64,000 nt of DNA from UBA935 sp031555615 (GCA_031555615.1 JAVBUF010000044.1:17558-81557), one strand, 5' to 3'; counted from the first letter of the stretch, positions 18,019-27,489 are shown. Made by a program: numbers and translations. Notes: generated by a model from the letters alone, not told the origin.

Positions 18019-18822
18019 ATGGCAGGTTTACTTTCAGTCGGTGCAGCAGTCACCGGCACAGGACGTTTCAGCAAGGTGCAGGGGACCAAGTCCGGTAAGG
18101 ATATGAAGCTGGAACGCATTATCAACAAGTTTAAGGGCGGAAAAAAACTTACTTCCGGCGAATTAACTTATCTTGCAAAAAAGAATCCCACAATTTATCA
18201 AAAGGTCCTTCGGATCATGCAGAAGCGCGAGCAGCTGGAGGAACGTCTGGCGGCAGCGGAGACCAAGGAAGAGGCACAGCAGATCATGATGCAGGAAATG
18301 CAGTCGGTGGAAAATTTCTGTGCCAACAGCGATGATGATTTTGAGAAGACAGCCCTGGTCAGTCAGATGATGGACGCCTATGGTGAAATGACCAAATCGG
18401 ATGCTTATCAGGAAAAACCCGATACCAATGCCGAGCTGGCCGAGCGGAAAAGAAAGCGGACGGAAGAGCGAAGCGGACAGGCGGAAATCGAAGAATTACA
18501 GCGCAAACAGAAAAAGAGGAAGAAAAAACCCAAAAAGTTAGATGCTCCTGATGATGGAGAAGAGGACCAGGGAGAAAGCTTTGGGGTGCAAAGTCCGGCT
18601 ATTGATGAAGGCTGTGACTGGTACGGGATATCAGGAGAGGAGATGACAGCCGATCCGGAAGAAATCTCGGAAAGCGGGGAATACGCCGCAGCCGGGGAAT
18701 ACTCCGAAACCCAAGCCCAGACCCAAACCATGGATGTGGTCACATATACGGCCCAGGGCAAGAAAAAAAGTACATCGGAGTTTGCCGCTAAAAGTGGCGG
18801 GCAAGTAGATGTAGCCATTTAA
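18019..18822 (+). CDS. Hypothetical charged, coiled-coil protein
   Basis: A 267-residue protein behind AAGGAGG. I do not recognise the family. The first ~25 residues are Gly/Ser-rich (AGLLSVGAAVTGTGRF). Residues ~35-140 are helical and charged, with EQLEERLAAAETKEEAQQ coiled-coil character, and ~140-180 are very basic (KRKKKPKK). The tail is acidic and low-complexity. No signal peptide or membrane segment is seen. It converges with the DUF4364 gene, with only one base between the two stops. The unusual palindrome array upstream suggests specific regulation. Confidence 0.65.
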   Translation: MAGLLSVGAAVTGTGRFSKVQGTKSGKDMKLERIINKFKGGKKLTSGELTYLAKKNPTIYQKVLRIMQKREQLEERLAAAETKEEAQQIMMQEMQSVENFCANSDDDFEKTALVSQMMDAYGEMTKSDAYQEKPDTNAELAERKRKRTEERSGQAEIEELQRKQKKRKKKPKKLDAPDDGEEDQGESFGVQSPAIDEGCDWYGISGEEMTADPEEISESGEYAAAGEYSETQAQTQTMDVVTYTAQGKKKSTSEFAAKSGGQVDVAI

Positions 18823-18823
18823 A

Positions 18824-19339
18824 TTAAAATAAATTTTCAATCAGATACTTATAGATATCCTGATTTTTACGCTGCCAGTTCTCACAAATACTGGCAGCTG
18901 TTTCTTCCACGGGAACAGATATAGTTATGTCAACTAAATTGATACTATTGTCCTTGGCAACCAGATGCGCTTCGTATTCCCCGGAGGTGGATTTATAATA
19001 GTCTGCCAAGATAGATACTTCATTTCGCAGCTCCATTTCATTTTCTTTCAGATATTCATCAATGTCTGCCCGAATACTTTCACCGATGCGATTTCCAAAA
19101 TAAGAAAGGGTACTTGCCCCGTCAGCGGTTAGAAGCAGATGGGTCCGGTTCCGGATAGATTCAGCCGTAACCATACCGGCATCGATCAATTCACCAATGG
19201 CCTGCTGCAGGGTCAAAAAATTGGTATATTCCCGCTCCAAAATAAAATCTCCGATCTGCGCCTTGGTGAGGGGGAAATTAACACGGTTCAGCATATATAG
19301 AACAATCAGTTTGTAGAGCGTTAAAGGGTCTTGAATCAT
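18824..19339 (-). CDS. DUF4364 family regulator
   Basis: About 171 residues from the ATG at 19339. An upstream in-frame start at 19363 exists but has no ribosome site. The N-terminal ~75 residues form a winged helix (KAQIGDFILEREYTNFLTLQQAIGELIDAGMV). The rest is the alpha/beta domain of DUF4364, known from Clostridia. Family members are DNA-binding-like but largely uncharacterised. It follows the radical SAM gene closely on the same strand, so the two are probably co-transcribed. Confidence 0.85.
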   Translation of the reverse strand: MIQDPLTLYKLIVLYMLNRVNFPLTKAQIGDFILEREYTNFLTLQQAIGELIDAGMVTAESIRNRTHLLLTADGASTLSYFGNRIGESIRADIDEYLKENEMELRNEVSILADYYKSTSGEYEAHLVAKDNSINLVDITISVPVEETAASICENWQRKNQDIYKYLIENLF

Positions 19340-19356
19340 AATATCACATCTTTCTA

Positions 19357-20289
19357 TCACCATCCCTGTAAAGCAGCGGTAATGGCATTGAGTACTTTTT
19401 TCTTATTTAAACTCCACATTGGAGCAATCAGCAAATCTTTCGGCGCATCGCCGGTAACCCGGTGAATCACCGTTCCTGCCTGGGAAAGGATTTCAATACA
19501 TGGAACCACAATATCCAGATATTCTTCAAAGGTCAGCGGTGTATACTGGCCGGCCCGGTATTCAGCGGCCAGGTCAGTGCCTTCCAGAACATGCAACAGC
19601 TGCAGCTTTACACCCCATACCGTCCGGGTATTCAGGTAAGCCGCGGAAGCCATCATCATTTCCCGGGTTTCTCCGGGCAATCCCAGAATCAAATGACAGA
19701 TCACCGGAATCTGCAAAGCCGCCAGATCGGTAACTGCTTTTTCAAAAACAAGAAGAGAATAACCCCGGCGGATATGGGTGGCTGTGGTTTCATGAATGGT
19801 CTGTAATCCCAATTCCATCCAGATAAACTTTAGGGGATATTCTTCTTTTAACTGTTTCAGCAGGTTTAAAACCGGTTCCCCCAGACAATCCGGTCTGGTT
19901 GCAATGGAAATACCCACCACTGCATCTTCAGCCAGAGCATTACGGTAAAGAGCTTCCAGGTAAGATAGAGAACCGTAAGTGCCGGTATAAGATTGAAAAT
20001 AGGCAATGTATTTGTGACCGGTTTTTTTGCCGGATAACAGAGCCAGTCCCTGTTCAATATCAGCAGAGGCAAAATCACCGCTGCCCCCTTCACTGCAGAA
20101 CAGGCAGCCCCGCCGGCCCAGAGTTCCGTCCCGATTGGGGCAGGTATAGCCGCCTTTCAAGGCAATCTTATAGACCTTCTCCCCATATGTATTTTTACAG
20201 TAGGCATCTAAGGAATAAAATGGCTTTCCATGCCAGGGTTTTCCATGCCACGATTTTCTGTGTATTTGCACAATGTCATTGGTATCCAT
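19357..20289 (-). CDS. TIGR01212-family radical SAM protein (YhcC-like)
   Basis: About 310 residues counting from the ATG at 20289. A TTG 36 bases upstream is an alternative, and neither start has a clear ribosome site. The cluster-binding cysteines are in YTCPNRDGTLGRRGCLFC, the pattern of this subgroup. GLQTIHETTATHIRRGY and ICHLILGLPGET follow at the expected places. It probably uses S-adenosylmethionine and a [4Fe-4S] cluster, and its substrate in the family is not established. Confidence 0.88.
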   Translation of the reverse strand: MDTNDIVQIHRKSWHGKPWHGKPFYSLDAYCKNTYGEKVYKIALKGGYTCPNRDGTLGRRGCLFCSEGGSGDFASADIEQGLALLSGKKTGHKYIAYFQSYTGTYGSLSYLEALYRNALAEDAVVGISIATRPDCLGEPVLNLLKQLKEEYPLKFIWMELGLQTIHETTATHIRRGYSLLVFEKAVTDLAALQIPVICHLILGLPGETREMMMASAAYLNTRTVWGVKLQLLHVLEGTDLAAEYRAGQYTPLTFEEYLDIVVPCIEILSQAGTVIHRVTGDAPKDLLIAPMWSLNKKKVLNAITAALQGW

Positions 20290-20410
20290 AAAAATAATGA
20301 TATAGTATTTAATCCTAGGGTGCAAGGGTAAAAGTACTGTTTCACAAAATTTGATAGAGAATGAATAATTTTCTTCAAAATATTAATTATAAAATGTAGA
20401 AATGCTCTTT

Positions 20411-20445
20411 ACAATAAATTGAAAGGTGTGTTATTATAAGTGGTA
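20411..20445 (+). promoter_or_regulatory. Possible sigma-A promoter for the DegV gene
   Basis: TTTACA is followed after about 18 bases by TATTAT, about 50 bases before the ATG at 20489. The ribosome site GGAGGTAAGAG precedes the start. Confidence 0.45.
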
Positions 20446-20488
20446 ATCAAAACCATGTGTTACGGTTAATATTGCCTGGAGGTAAGAG

Positions 20489-21322
20489 ATGAGTTATAAG
20501 ATTATTGTTGACAGCTGCTGCGAATTACCCGGAGAATTGTTAAAAGATTCCCGTTTTGAAATAGTATCATTAGGTCTGGAAGTGGGCGATTATCATATTA
20601 TGGATGATGAAAACTTTGATCAGAAGGTATTTTTGGAGAAGGTGGCATCCTGCCCGGTCTGTCCCAAATCTTCCTGCCCCTCGCCGGAGAAATACATGCA
20701 GGCATATGATACCGAGGCAGAGGATGTTTATGTGGTGACTCTTTCATCCAAGCTCAGCGGCAGTCATAACAGCGCGGAGTTAGGAAGAAACTTATATTTG
20801 GAAAAAAATAAAAAAAACATATACGTTTGTGACTCGCAGTCGGCAAGCTGCGGAGAAGCGCAGATTGCCTTAAAAGCCATGGAGTTTGCAGATACAGGAA
20901 TGCCCTTTGCAGAAGTGGTAAAGAAGCTGGAAGCCTATCGGGATGCCATGAATACTTATTTTGTCCTGGATAATCTGGAGACCCTTCGGAAAAATGGAAG
21001 ACTGACGGGTGTTAAGGCACTGGTTGCTTCCACCCTGAGTATCAAACCGGTAATGGGAGCGATCAAAGGTTCCATCGTCCAGCGAGCCCAGGCTATTGGT
21101 ATAAAAAAGGCACTGATGAAAATGGTAGATATCATCGTAAAGGAAAATCCGGTGACAGTTAAAACGCGTCTGATGATTACCCATTGTAATTGTGCCGACC
21201 GGGCCGAAGAAGTAAAGAGGATGATTTTGGAAAAGGCTCAGTATACAGAAATCATTATTTTGGATACAAAAGGAATCAGTTCCATGTATGCCAATGACGG
21301 CGGCATCATCATTGCTGTTTAA
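20489..21322 (+). CDS. DegV family fatty-acid-binding protein (FakB-like)
   Basis: A 277-residue cytoplasmic protein of the DegV fold, which binds a fatty acid and presents it to a FakA-type kinase. Family marks are VDSCCELP at residues 7-14, the TLSSKLSGSHNSA loop near residue 91, and LETLRKNGRLTG near residue 165. No FakA gene is near, as is common for the several DegV copies in Firmicutes. The 3' end overlaps the converging response-regulator pseudogene by 14 bases. Confidence 0.92.
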   Translation: MSYKIIVDSCCELPGELLKDSRFEIVSLGLEVGDYHIMDDENFDQKVFLEKVASCPVCPKSSCPSPEKYMQAYDTEAEDVYVVTLSSKLSGSHNSAELGRNLYLEKNKKNIYVCDSQSASCGEAQIALKAMEFADTGMPFAEVVKKLEAYRDAMNTYFVLDNLETLRKNGRLTGVKALVASTLSIKPVMGAIKGSIVQRAQAIGIKKALMKMVDIIVKENPVTVKTRLMITHCNCADRAEEVKRMILEKAQYTEIIILDTKGISSMYANDGGIIIAV

Positions 21323-22022
21323 GATATTTACGGAAGTCCAGGATAAAATCGGGGGATATCTTGAGGGTTATCCCATTTTGCAAAGTTACTTTTAATAAAG
21401 TGCATTTATCAATGTAATTGACGTTGATAAATGCCTTTTTTGAGATCATAAAAAAAGCCGGATAGGTGAAAACCTGATCATAAAAATTGGACAGATTGTC
21501 GGGAATCTGAACAGTTCTCCCATCGGCCAGGGTAACATCAATAAAAGGAGCATTGGTACAAGCGCAGACAATCTCTTTTTCCTGCAGGTAAAGGGTTTCT
21601 TTTTCGGTACGCAGTTCGATAACAGGGGGGATATCGGCTTGCCGCTCAATGGCTTGGTCCAGCAGCGAACAAAGCTGAGCGGACCTGATGGGTTTGGAAA
21701 TAAAGGAAATATTTGCTGGCGGATTTTCCAGTTGCCGGTAACGTTCCTGATAGTCAATGTGCGAAAGACACAGAACGATAGGAGCGGTAACACCGGCCTG
21801 AACCAATTCCATGGCAAAGTGAAAGCCGTCCTGCTCTTCGGTCACCATATCGATAAAAAAAAGATTATATTGCATGGGTGATTTGCTCAGTACTTCCGAA
21901 TTGCCGAAAGAGCTGATATAAAATACACCAGTATCATTTTTGCGTTTGTCCGACTCGCGGGCAAGCAGGCGTTACATTTTCTTGCGGTCAGCAACATTAT
22001 CATCACATATTGCAATATGCAT
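21309..22022 (-). pseudogene. LytTR response regulator broken by an in-frame stop
   Basis: The natural start at 22022 gives MHIAICDDNVADRKKM and then TAA at 21972-21974 (codon 17). The same frame then continues uninterrupted for 221 codons. The DD pair of the receiver is before the stop, the phospho-acceptor context LFFIDMV after it, then SKPI and a C-terminal LytTR DNA-binding domain (from about ISKKAFINVNYID). A restart at 21875 would yield a receiver lacking its first beta strand and acidic pair. It is therefore probably inactive, unless the base is a sequencing error. No histidine kinase is adjacent. Confidence 0.8.
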
Positions 22023-22041
22023 AATTAATCCATCCTATATA

Positions 22042-22338
22042 TCAGATAATTTTAAATTCAATAGGTGCATAGAACAGTAATACGAAAACAATGATTATTT
22101 GAAGCAACAAAATAGCCGGCATTCCGTAAACAAAATACCAATGTCTGGTTTTATGACGAAAAAGATACATGCCGATAATGGAACCGATACTGCCGCCAAT
22201 AGCGGCAACGATAAAAAGAGTGGCTTCCGGAATCCGGAAAGCCCTCTTTTTTGCTTTGTATTTGTCAATTCCCATCAGGATAAAACCCAATATGTTAACA
22301 AAAATAAGATATAAAAAGATATAGGTCAGTACTTGCAT
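22042..22338 (-). CDS. DUF1294 small membrane protein
   Basis: A 98-residue protein with about three hydrophobic segments (residues ~2-22, ~40-60, ~72-93). It has the family phrases GIDKYKAKKRAFRIPE and GGSIGSIIGMYLFRHKTRH, typical of DUF1294. Function is unknown. It lies downstream of argG on the same strand. Confidence 0.88.
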   Translation of the reverse strand: MQVLTYIFLYLIFVNILGFILMGIDKYKAKKRAFRIPEATLFIVAAIGGSIGSIIGMYLFRHKTRHWYFVYGMPAILLLQIIIVFVLLFYAPIEFKII

Positions 22339-22375
22339 TTGAATACCTCTTGTTACATCCTATTCCAACGATAAT

Positions 22376-23593
22376 TTATAATTCACCGTTTTCCTGCATT
22401 TTCATCGCGCGTACCTTGCAGGAGAGGCCAAACAGATTAATAAAGCCTTCGGCGTCGTGATGATCATATAAATCACCGGTGGTAAAGGAAGCAATGCTTT
22501 CGTTATACAGAGAATAAGGAGAAGTGGTTCCGGCCTTGACAATATTGCCTTTGTAGAGTTTAAACTTCACTTCACCGGTAACATATCTTTGTGTAGATTC
22601 AATGAAAGCCTGTACAGCTTCGCGAAGGGGGGTAAACCATTTGCCTTCATAAACGATCTGTGCCAGTTTGTTGCCCATGTCGATTTTTAAAGCGTAGGTA
22701 TCACGGTCGAGGATCAATTCTTCCAGCTGCTGATGAGCTTCCATCAGAATGGTTCCTCCCGGTGTTTCATATACGCCTCGGGATTTCATGCCAACCACGC
22801 GGTTTTCCACAATGTCCACAATACCGATGCCGTGTTTGCCGCCCAAAGTATTGAGCTCTCGGATGATATCGGAAACCTTCATGTTTTTACCGTTTACCGA
22901 AGTGGGAATACCCTTTTCGAAGGTCATGGTAATGTATTCGCCTTCATCGGGAGCCTTCTCCGGAGTTGTGCCGAGAACCAGAAGATGGTCAAAATTCGGT
23001 TCATTGGCTGGATCTTCCAGTTCCAGACCTTCGTGGCTGATATGCCATAAGTTCCGATCACGGCTATAGCTGGAATCGGCAGAGAAAGGCAAATCAATGC
23101 CATGAGCCTTGCAGTAGGCGATTTCCGATTCACGGGAATCCATAGTCCATTTTTCATTTCTCCAGGCAGCAATAATTTTTAAGTCCGGAGCCAGGGCTTT
23201 GATGCCCAATTCGAAACGGATCTGATCATTGCCTTTGCCGGTAGCACCGTGGCAGATGGCGGTGGCGCCTTCCTTCCGGGCAATTTCCACCAGACGTTTG
23301 GCGATCACCGGTCTGGCCATGGAAGTTCCCAGCAGATATTTGTTTTCATATACGGAATGTCCCTGCACACAGGGAATGACATATTCATCACAAAATTCAT
23401 CAATGACATCTTCGATGTATAATTTCTCAGCTCCGCAAAACTTTGCTCTTTCCTCTAAACCATCCAGTTCTTCGCCTTGTCCGCAGTCAATGCAGACACA
23501 AATAACCTCATAATCAAAATTTTCCTTTAACCAGGGGATAATGGCCGTTGTATCCAATCCGCCGGAATAAGCCAAAACAACTTTTTCTTTCAT
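22376..23593 (-). CDS. argG: Argininosuccinate synthase
   Basis: A 405-residue enzyme that joins citrulline and aspartate with ATP in arginine synthesis. The N-terminal P-loop is AYSGGLDTT (residues 8-16). HGATGKGNDQIRFE, ESEIAYCKAHGID and SYSRDRNLWHISHEG are the usual substrate-contact segments. Length is standard. The ribosome site is GGAGGC. argH is not adjacent in the window, which is unusual because argG and argH often pair. Confidence 0.97.
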   Translation of the reverse strand: MKEKVVLAYSGGLDTTAIIPWLKENFDYEVICVCIDCGQGEELDGLEERAKFCGAEKLYIEDVIDEFCDEYVIPCVQGHSVYENKYLLGTSMARPVIAKRLVEIARKEGATAICHGATGKGNDQIRFELGIKALAPDLKIIAAWRNEKWTMDSRESEIAYCKAHGIDLPFSADSSYSRDRNLWHISHEGLELEDPANEPNFDHLLVLGTTPEKAPDEGEYITMTFEKGIPTSVNGKNMKVSDIIRELNTLGGKHGIGIVDIVENRVVGMKSRGVYETPGGTILMEAHQQLEELILDRDTYALKIDMGNKLAQIVYEGKWFTPLREAVQAFIESTQRYVTGEVKFKLYKGNIVKAGTTSPYSLYNESIASFTTGDLYDHHDAEGFINLFGLSCKVRAMKMQENGEL

Positions 23594-23632
23594 AATCTAT
23601 GCCTCCAGTGTTATAATAAAATTCTTTCCAAT

Positions 23633-23661
23633 AATATACAACAATTGTGTGTAAAAAGCAA
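23633..23661 (-). promoter_or_regulatory. argG promoter
   Basis: Read on the minus strand, TTGCTT and TATATT are separated by 17 bases, about 40 bases before the argG start. Confidence 0.55.
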
Positions 23662-23668
23662 GGGGGGA

Positions 23669-23738
23669 TATGCATAAAATTAAACAAAAATAAAAAAAGC
23701 TTGCATAATATGAAAAAGTGATGTATAAATATGCAATA
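23669..23738. promoter_or_regulatory. Candidate ARG boxes between argG and the divergent gene
   Basis: ATGTATAAATATGCAA at about 23721 matches the ArgR/AhrC consensus TGAAT-WWWW-ATTCA except for two symmetric positions. A partial copy, ATGCATAAAATTAA, lies at about 23670. They lie just upstream of the argG promoter, where ArgR could repress. Confidence 0.45.
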
Positions 23739-23770
23739 GGATCAATCATTTGACGGAAAGTGAGGAGAAC

Positions 23771-24325
23771 ATGACATACGAAACCAACATCTATCGGACA
23801 CCGCCGGACCCAACCGGGCGGGAAGAAAAGGAGATGGCTGTTTATTCATTAATGGAAACACTGGAGATCTCTTATGAGCGGCTGGACCATGAAGCGGCAT
23901 TTACAATTGAGGCCTGCCAGGGAGTGGATGAAATACTGGGAATTCATTTATGTAAGAATCTTTTCTTATGTAATTCTCAGAAAACCGTATTTTATTTATT
24001 GCTGATGCCAGGTGAAAAGAAATTTCGGACCAAAGAATTATCAGCCCAAATCGGAAGTGCCAGACTTTCTTTTGCACCGGAAGAGTTTATGAAAGAATAT
24101 ATGAATTTAACTCCCGGTTCGGTAACCGTTATGGGCTTGATGAATGATCAGGAACATCGGATCAACCTGCTGATCGATAAAGATATTATGGCAGAAGAGT
24201 TTGTGGGATGTCACCCCTGTGTAAATACGGCCAGCATCAAAATTAAAACAAAAGATTTATTGGAGAAATTTCTGCCCTGCACCGGACATGCTTACCGGGT
24301 TGTAGAGCTGAAAGGCGAGGATTAG
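23771..24325 (+). CDS. YbaK/ProX-type aminoacyl-tRNA deacylase
   Basis: About 184 residues from the ATG at 23771, which follows GAGGAG. The upstream TTG at 23750 is rejected. The protein resembles prolyl-tRNA editing domains of the YbaK/EbsC fold: LDHEAAFTIEACQ near the N-terminus, LCKNLFLCNSQKTVFYLLLMPGEKKF, and the family ending GCHPCVNTASIKIKTKDLL. It likely hydrolyses mischarged tRNA (Ala- or Cys-tRNA-Pro in characterised members). It is followed after four bases by a GNAT gene. Confidence 0.88.
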   Translation: MTYETNIYRTPPDPTGREEKEMAVYSLMETLEISYERLDHEAAFTIEACQGVDEILGIHLCKNLFLCNSQKTVFYLLLMPGEKKFRTKELSAQIGSARLSFAPEEFMKEYMNLTPGSVTVMGLMNDQEHRINLLIDKDIMAEEFVGCHPCVNTASIKIKTKDLLEKFLPCTGHAYRVVELKGED

Positions 24326-24328
24326 GAA

Positions 24329-24775
24329 ATGACCATACGAAAAATGACGATTGAAGATTACGACGATGTATATCACTTGTGGATGAGTATCAAAGGCTTC
24401 GGCATGCGCAGCCGGGATGACTCCCGAGAGGGTGTGGAAGCTTTTTTGAAACGGAATCCCGAAAGCAGTGTGGTGGCAGAAGAGGATGGTAAGATTGTAG
24501 GCAGTATATTATGCGGACATGATGGACGGCGGGGCTGTCTGTATCATGTGTGTGTGGCAGCAAACAGCCGTATGAAGGGCATCGGCAAAGCCATGGTAGT
24601 ATTTTGCATGGAAGCTTTGAAAAAGGAAGGAATCAACAAAGTTTCCCTGATTGCTTTTACCAAAAATGACGTGGGCAACGCTTTCTGGAACCGAATCGGA
24701 TGGACGCAAAGAACGGACTTAAACTATTATGATTTTGCGTTGAATACGGAGAATATTACCAAATTTAATGAATAA
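24329..24775 (+). CDS. GNAT family N-acetyltransferase
   Basis: A 148-residue acetyltransferase. The acetyl-CoA loop is RMKGIGKAMV (near residue 87), preceded by the strand LYHVCVAANS. FWNRIGW near the C-terminus is the usual final motif. The substrate cannot be told. It is probably co-transcribed with the deacylase gene. Confidence 0.9.
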   Translation: MTIRKMTIEDYDDVYHLWMSIKGFGMRSRDDSREGVEAFLKRNPESSVVAEEDGKIVGSILCGHDGRRGCLYHVCVAANSRMKGIGKAMVVFCMEALKKEGINKVSLIAFTKNDVGNAFWNRIGWTQRTDLNYYDFALNTENITKFNE

Positions 24776-24871
24776 ACAAAAAAGTGCAAAAAGTAGAAAA
24801 ATAGTATAAAAATGGTAAAAAATATGATATAATAATTTCACTAAATATTTTTTCTCGTAAAGGGTGTAGGC

Positions 24872-27463
24872 GTGAAATTAAATCAGGGATTAGTATATAC
24901 CAATGACAGGTGTATTGGTTGTAATCGATGTATATCCGGCTGTCCGATTATGGGAGCTAATTTGTCCAAGATCGAAAACGGAAAGAATCGAATATATGTG
25001 GATGGAGAGAAGTGTATCCACTGCGGGCATTGTATAGAAACCTGTAAACATGGCGCAAGAGAATATCGGGATGATACGGAACGCTTTTTTGCCGATCTGG
25101 AAAATGGAGTTCCTATTTCTATTGCTTTCGCACCGGCTGCGGCAGTTAATTTTGGTACGGAAATTAATCACCTGTTAGGATATTTAAAAGCCAAAGGCGT
25201 GGAACATGTTTATAATGTCAGCTATGGAGCCGATATTACCACCTGGGCATATTTGAAGTATATCCAAGAAAATCAGTTTTACGGAGGTATTTCCCAGCCC
25301 TGCCCCACCGTTGTCAATTATGTGGAAAAGTACCGGCCGGAATTGATTCCATACCTGATGCCGATACAGTCTCCTTTAATCTGCAGTGCCATATACATAC
25401 ACAAATATTTAGGCGATAGCAATAAAATAGCATTTTTAAGTCCCTGTATTGCGAAAAAAGATGAAATAGACTCCCGGCATACCCATGGACAGGTATCTTA
25501 TAACGTGACTATCGGGCATTTGCTGGAGTGGATAAAGGACGAGCCTCTGGAAGCATATTATGCGGAAGAGGAACAGCCACCGGCGGGATTGGGCGTGATT
25601 TATTCCATGACCGGAGGATTAAAGATAAATCTGGAGCAATTTTTAGGATATGGTGAGCTCATCCGGCAGATTGATGGTGAGAACCGAACCTATGAATATC
25701 TGGAAGAATACAGTGAGCGTATTAAAGCAGGGAAGCGGCTGCCGTTTTTGGTTGATGCCCTGAACTGTTCCCAAGGCTGTAATTTTGGCACAGCCACATT
25801 GTCCAAGCTGGTTCATGATGATGATCTGCTTTTTTCTTTGCAGGAAAAAAAGAACCGTAAAATCATACCGGGTACCGATGATCCTTTTGAACGGGGGGAA
25901 TCCTATGAAGAAAGGCGGAGACGGCTGAACAGCCGTTTTCAGGACTTGGATCCGGCAGATTTCATGCGCGCCTATGATGAGGAAGCTGCCATTCGGCAAA
26001 TCCAGGTGCCGGAAGAAGCCAGAAACCTGATTTTTGATGAAATGAATAAAAAAACCGGGGAATCACGGAAGATAAATTGTTATTCCTGCGGCTTTGATTC
26101 CTGCAGCAAGATGGTGGAAGCCATTTATTGCGGCTATAATTATAAAGAAAACTGTGTTCACTACATGAAAGATGAAAATTTGCGGATGTCCTATACTGAT
26201 ATTGCGTCAGGGATACCCAATGTGAATGCTTATACGCATTTTATTCAAAAGCGTATTGAAGATGGACAGGCTGCTTACTATGCCGCGACAAATTTTAATA
26301 TTAAGAACTTTAAGCTGGTGAATCAGTTGTTTGGAAGTATGGAGGGTGACCGTGCGCTGGTAGAATTTGCCAGACAAGTGCAGGCCCATGTAAAAGAAGA
26401 TGAGATCGCAGCCCGGGTTGGTGAAGATACTTTTGTTGCCATGGTCAAGAAGGCCCGTCTGTCGGAATTCTTAAATTTTCTTTCGGCTGTAACCCTTAAA
26501 TTATTAGGCCGGGGAGGGAAACAGGAAGATTACAAGGTTGCTTCCCGGGTAGGGGTATATTGCATCAACGGTGATGAAATTGTTCCCGGCAAGATTATGA
26601 ACCGGGCAGCCAATGCCTGCTCTCTGACCAGAAGCAACAAAAGTACCGATGTGGTTTACTTTAACGAAGAAGAGGACCGGAAACTGATTCGCGCCGGGGA
26701 GGTGGCTCAGTTGTTGAGACCGGCCCTGAGCGGAAAAGAATTTGTGGTTTATTATCAGCCCAAGGTACAGATGAACAGCAACCGTTTGATCGGTGCCGAA
26801 GCGCTTGTGCGGTGGAAGCATGATGGCAGGCTGATTATGCCCATGGAGTTCATACCCATCAGTGAAGAAACCGGATTCGTGTGTGCGATAGATTTTTATG
26901 TGCTGGAAGAAGTATGTGCGCAGATAAGAAAATGGATCCAGAAGGATTTGGATGTTGTTAAGGTATCGGTTAACTTTTCAAAATTGCATTTTTCCAATCC
27001 GGGGGTGGAACAAAGAATCATAGAAGTAATAGAGAGATGGCAGATTCCCAAAGAATATATCGAGATTGAGTGTACGGAAACAGCCTACGCGGAAGAGTTT
27101 GATAATCTTTCGGCAGCAATCACTCATCTTCGGGCAAATGGAATCTCCACTTCCATTGATGATTTCGGAACAGGTTATTCCTCCCTGAATCTGCTTCAGG
27201 AGCTAAAGTGTGATGCTTTGAAGCTGGATAAATCATTTCTTGGCGGTTCTCTGGCAGATAAACGGAACCGGACGGTGATTTCTCATATTGTCAGTATGGC
27301 TCAGGAACTGGATATGGAGATTATTTCCGAAGGCGTGGAACGGGAAGAAGAAGTGGAGTTCTTAAAAGGATTGAGCAGTGATATCATCGTTCAGGGATAT
27401 CTGTACGATAAGCCCATGCCGGGTGAAGAATTTGAAATCCGGCTGCAGCGGAAGTTTTACTAA
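24872..27463 (+). CDS. [FeFe]-hydrogenase-like sensor fused to degenerate GGDEF and EAL domains
   Basis: An 863-residue cytoplasmic fusion with a GTG start. Residues ~10-70 carry two [4Fe-4S] ferredoxin motifs (CIGCNRCISGCP, CIHCGHCIETC). Residues ~75-330 are a hydrogenase large-subunit domain with cysteines in QPCPT, SPCIAKKDE and NCSQGCNFG, close to the H-cluster motifs. Residues ~395-425 hold another cysteine cluster (NCYSCGFDSCSKM). The GGDEF domain has lost its signature (RVGEDTF near 514), so no c-di-GMP synthesis is expected. The EAL domain (~605-860) keeps AEALVRW, ECTETAY, DDFGTGYSS and EGVE, so phosphodiesterase activity is likely. I infer redox- or H2-controlled c-di-GMP breakdown. 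Hydrogenase-related sensory domains are known, but activity here is untested. Confidence 0.85.
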   Translation: MKLNQGLVYTNDRCIGCNRCISGCPIMGANLSKIENGKNRIYVDGEKCIHCGHCIETCKHGAREYRDDTERFFADLENGVPISIAFAPAAAVNFGTEINHLLGYLKAKGVEHVYNVSYGADITTWAYLKYIQENQFYGGISQPCPTVVNYVEKYRPELIPYLMPIQSPLICSAIYIHKYLGDSNKIAFLSPCIAKKDEIDSRHTHGQVSYNVTIGHLLEWIKDEPLEAYYAEEEQPPAGLGVIYSMTGGLKINLEQFLGYGELIRQIDGENRTYEYLEEYSERIKAGKRLPFLVDALNCSQGCNFGTATLSKLVHDDDLLFSLQEKKNRKIIPGTDDPFERGESYEERRRRLNSRFQDLDPADFMRAYDEEAAIRQIQVPEEARNLIFDEMNKKTGESRKINCYSCGFDSCSKMVEAIYCGYNYKENCVHYMKDENLRMSYTDIASGIPNVNAYTHFIQKRIEDGQAAYYAATNFNIKNFKLVNQLFGSMEGDRALVEFARQVQAHVKEDEIAARVGEDTFVAMVKKARLSEFLNFLSAVTLKLLGRGGKQEDYKVASRVGVYCINGDEIVPGKIMNRAANACSLTRSNKSTDVVYFNEEEDRKLIRAGEVAQLLRPALSGKEFVVYYQPKVQMNSNRLIGAEALVRWKHDGRLIMPMEFIPISEETGFVCAIDFYVLEEVCAQIRKWIQKDLDVVKVSVNFSKLHFSNPGVEQRIIEVIERWQIPKEYIEIECTETAYAEEFDNLSAAITHLRANGISTSIDDFGTGYSSLNLLQELKCDALKLDKSFLGGSLADKRNRTVISHIVSMAQELDMEIISEGVEREEEVEFLKGLSSDIIVQGYLYDKPMPGEEFEIRLQRKFY

Positions 27464-27489
27464 TAAAATATTGTCTATTAAAATGGTTA

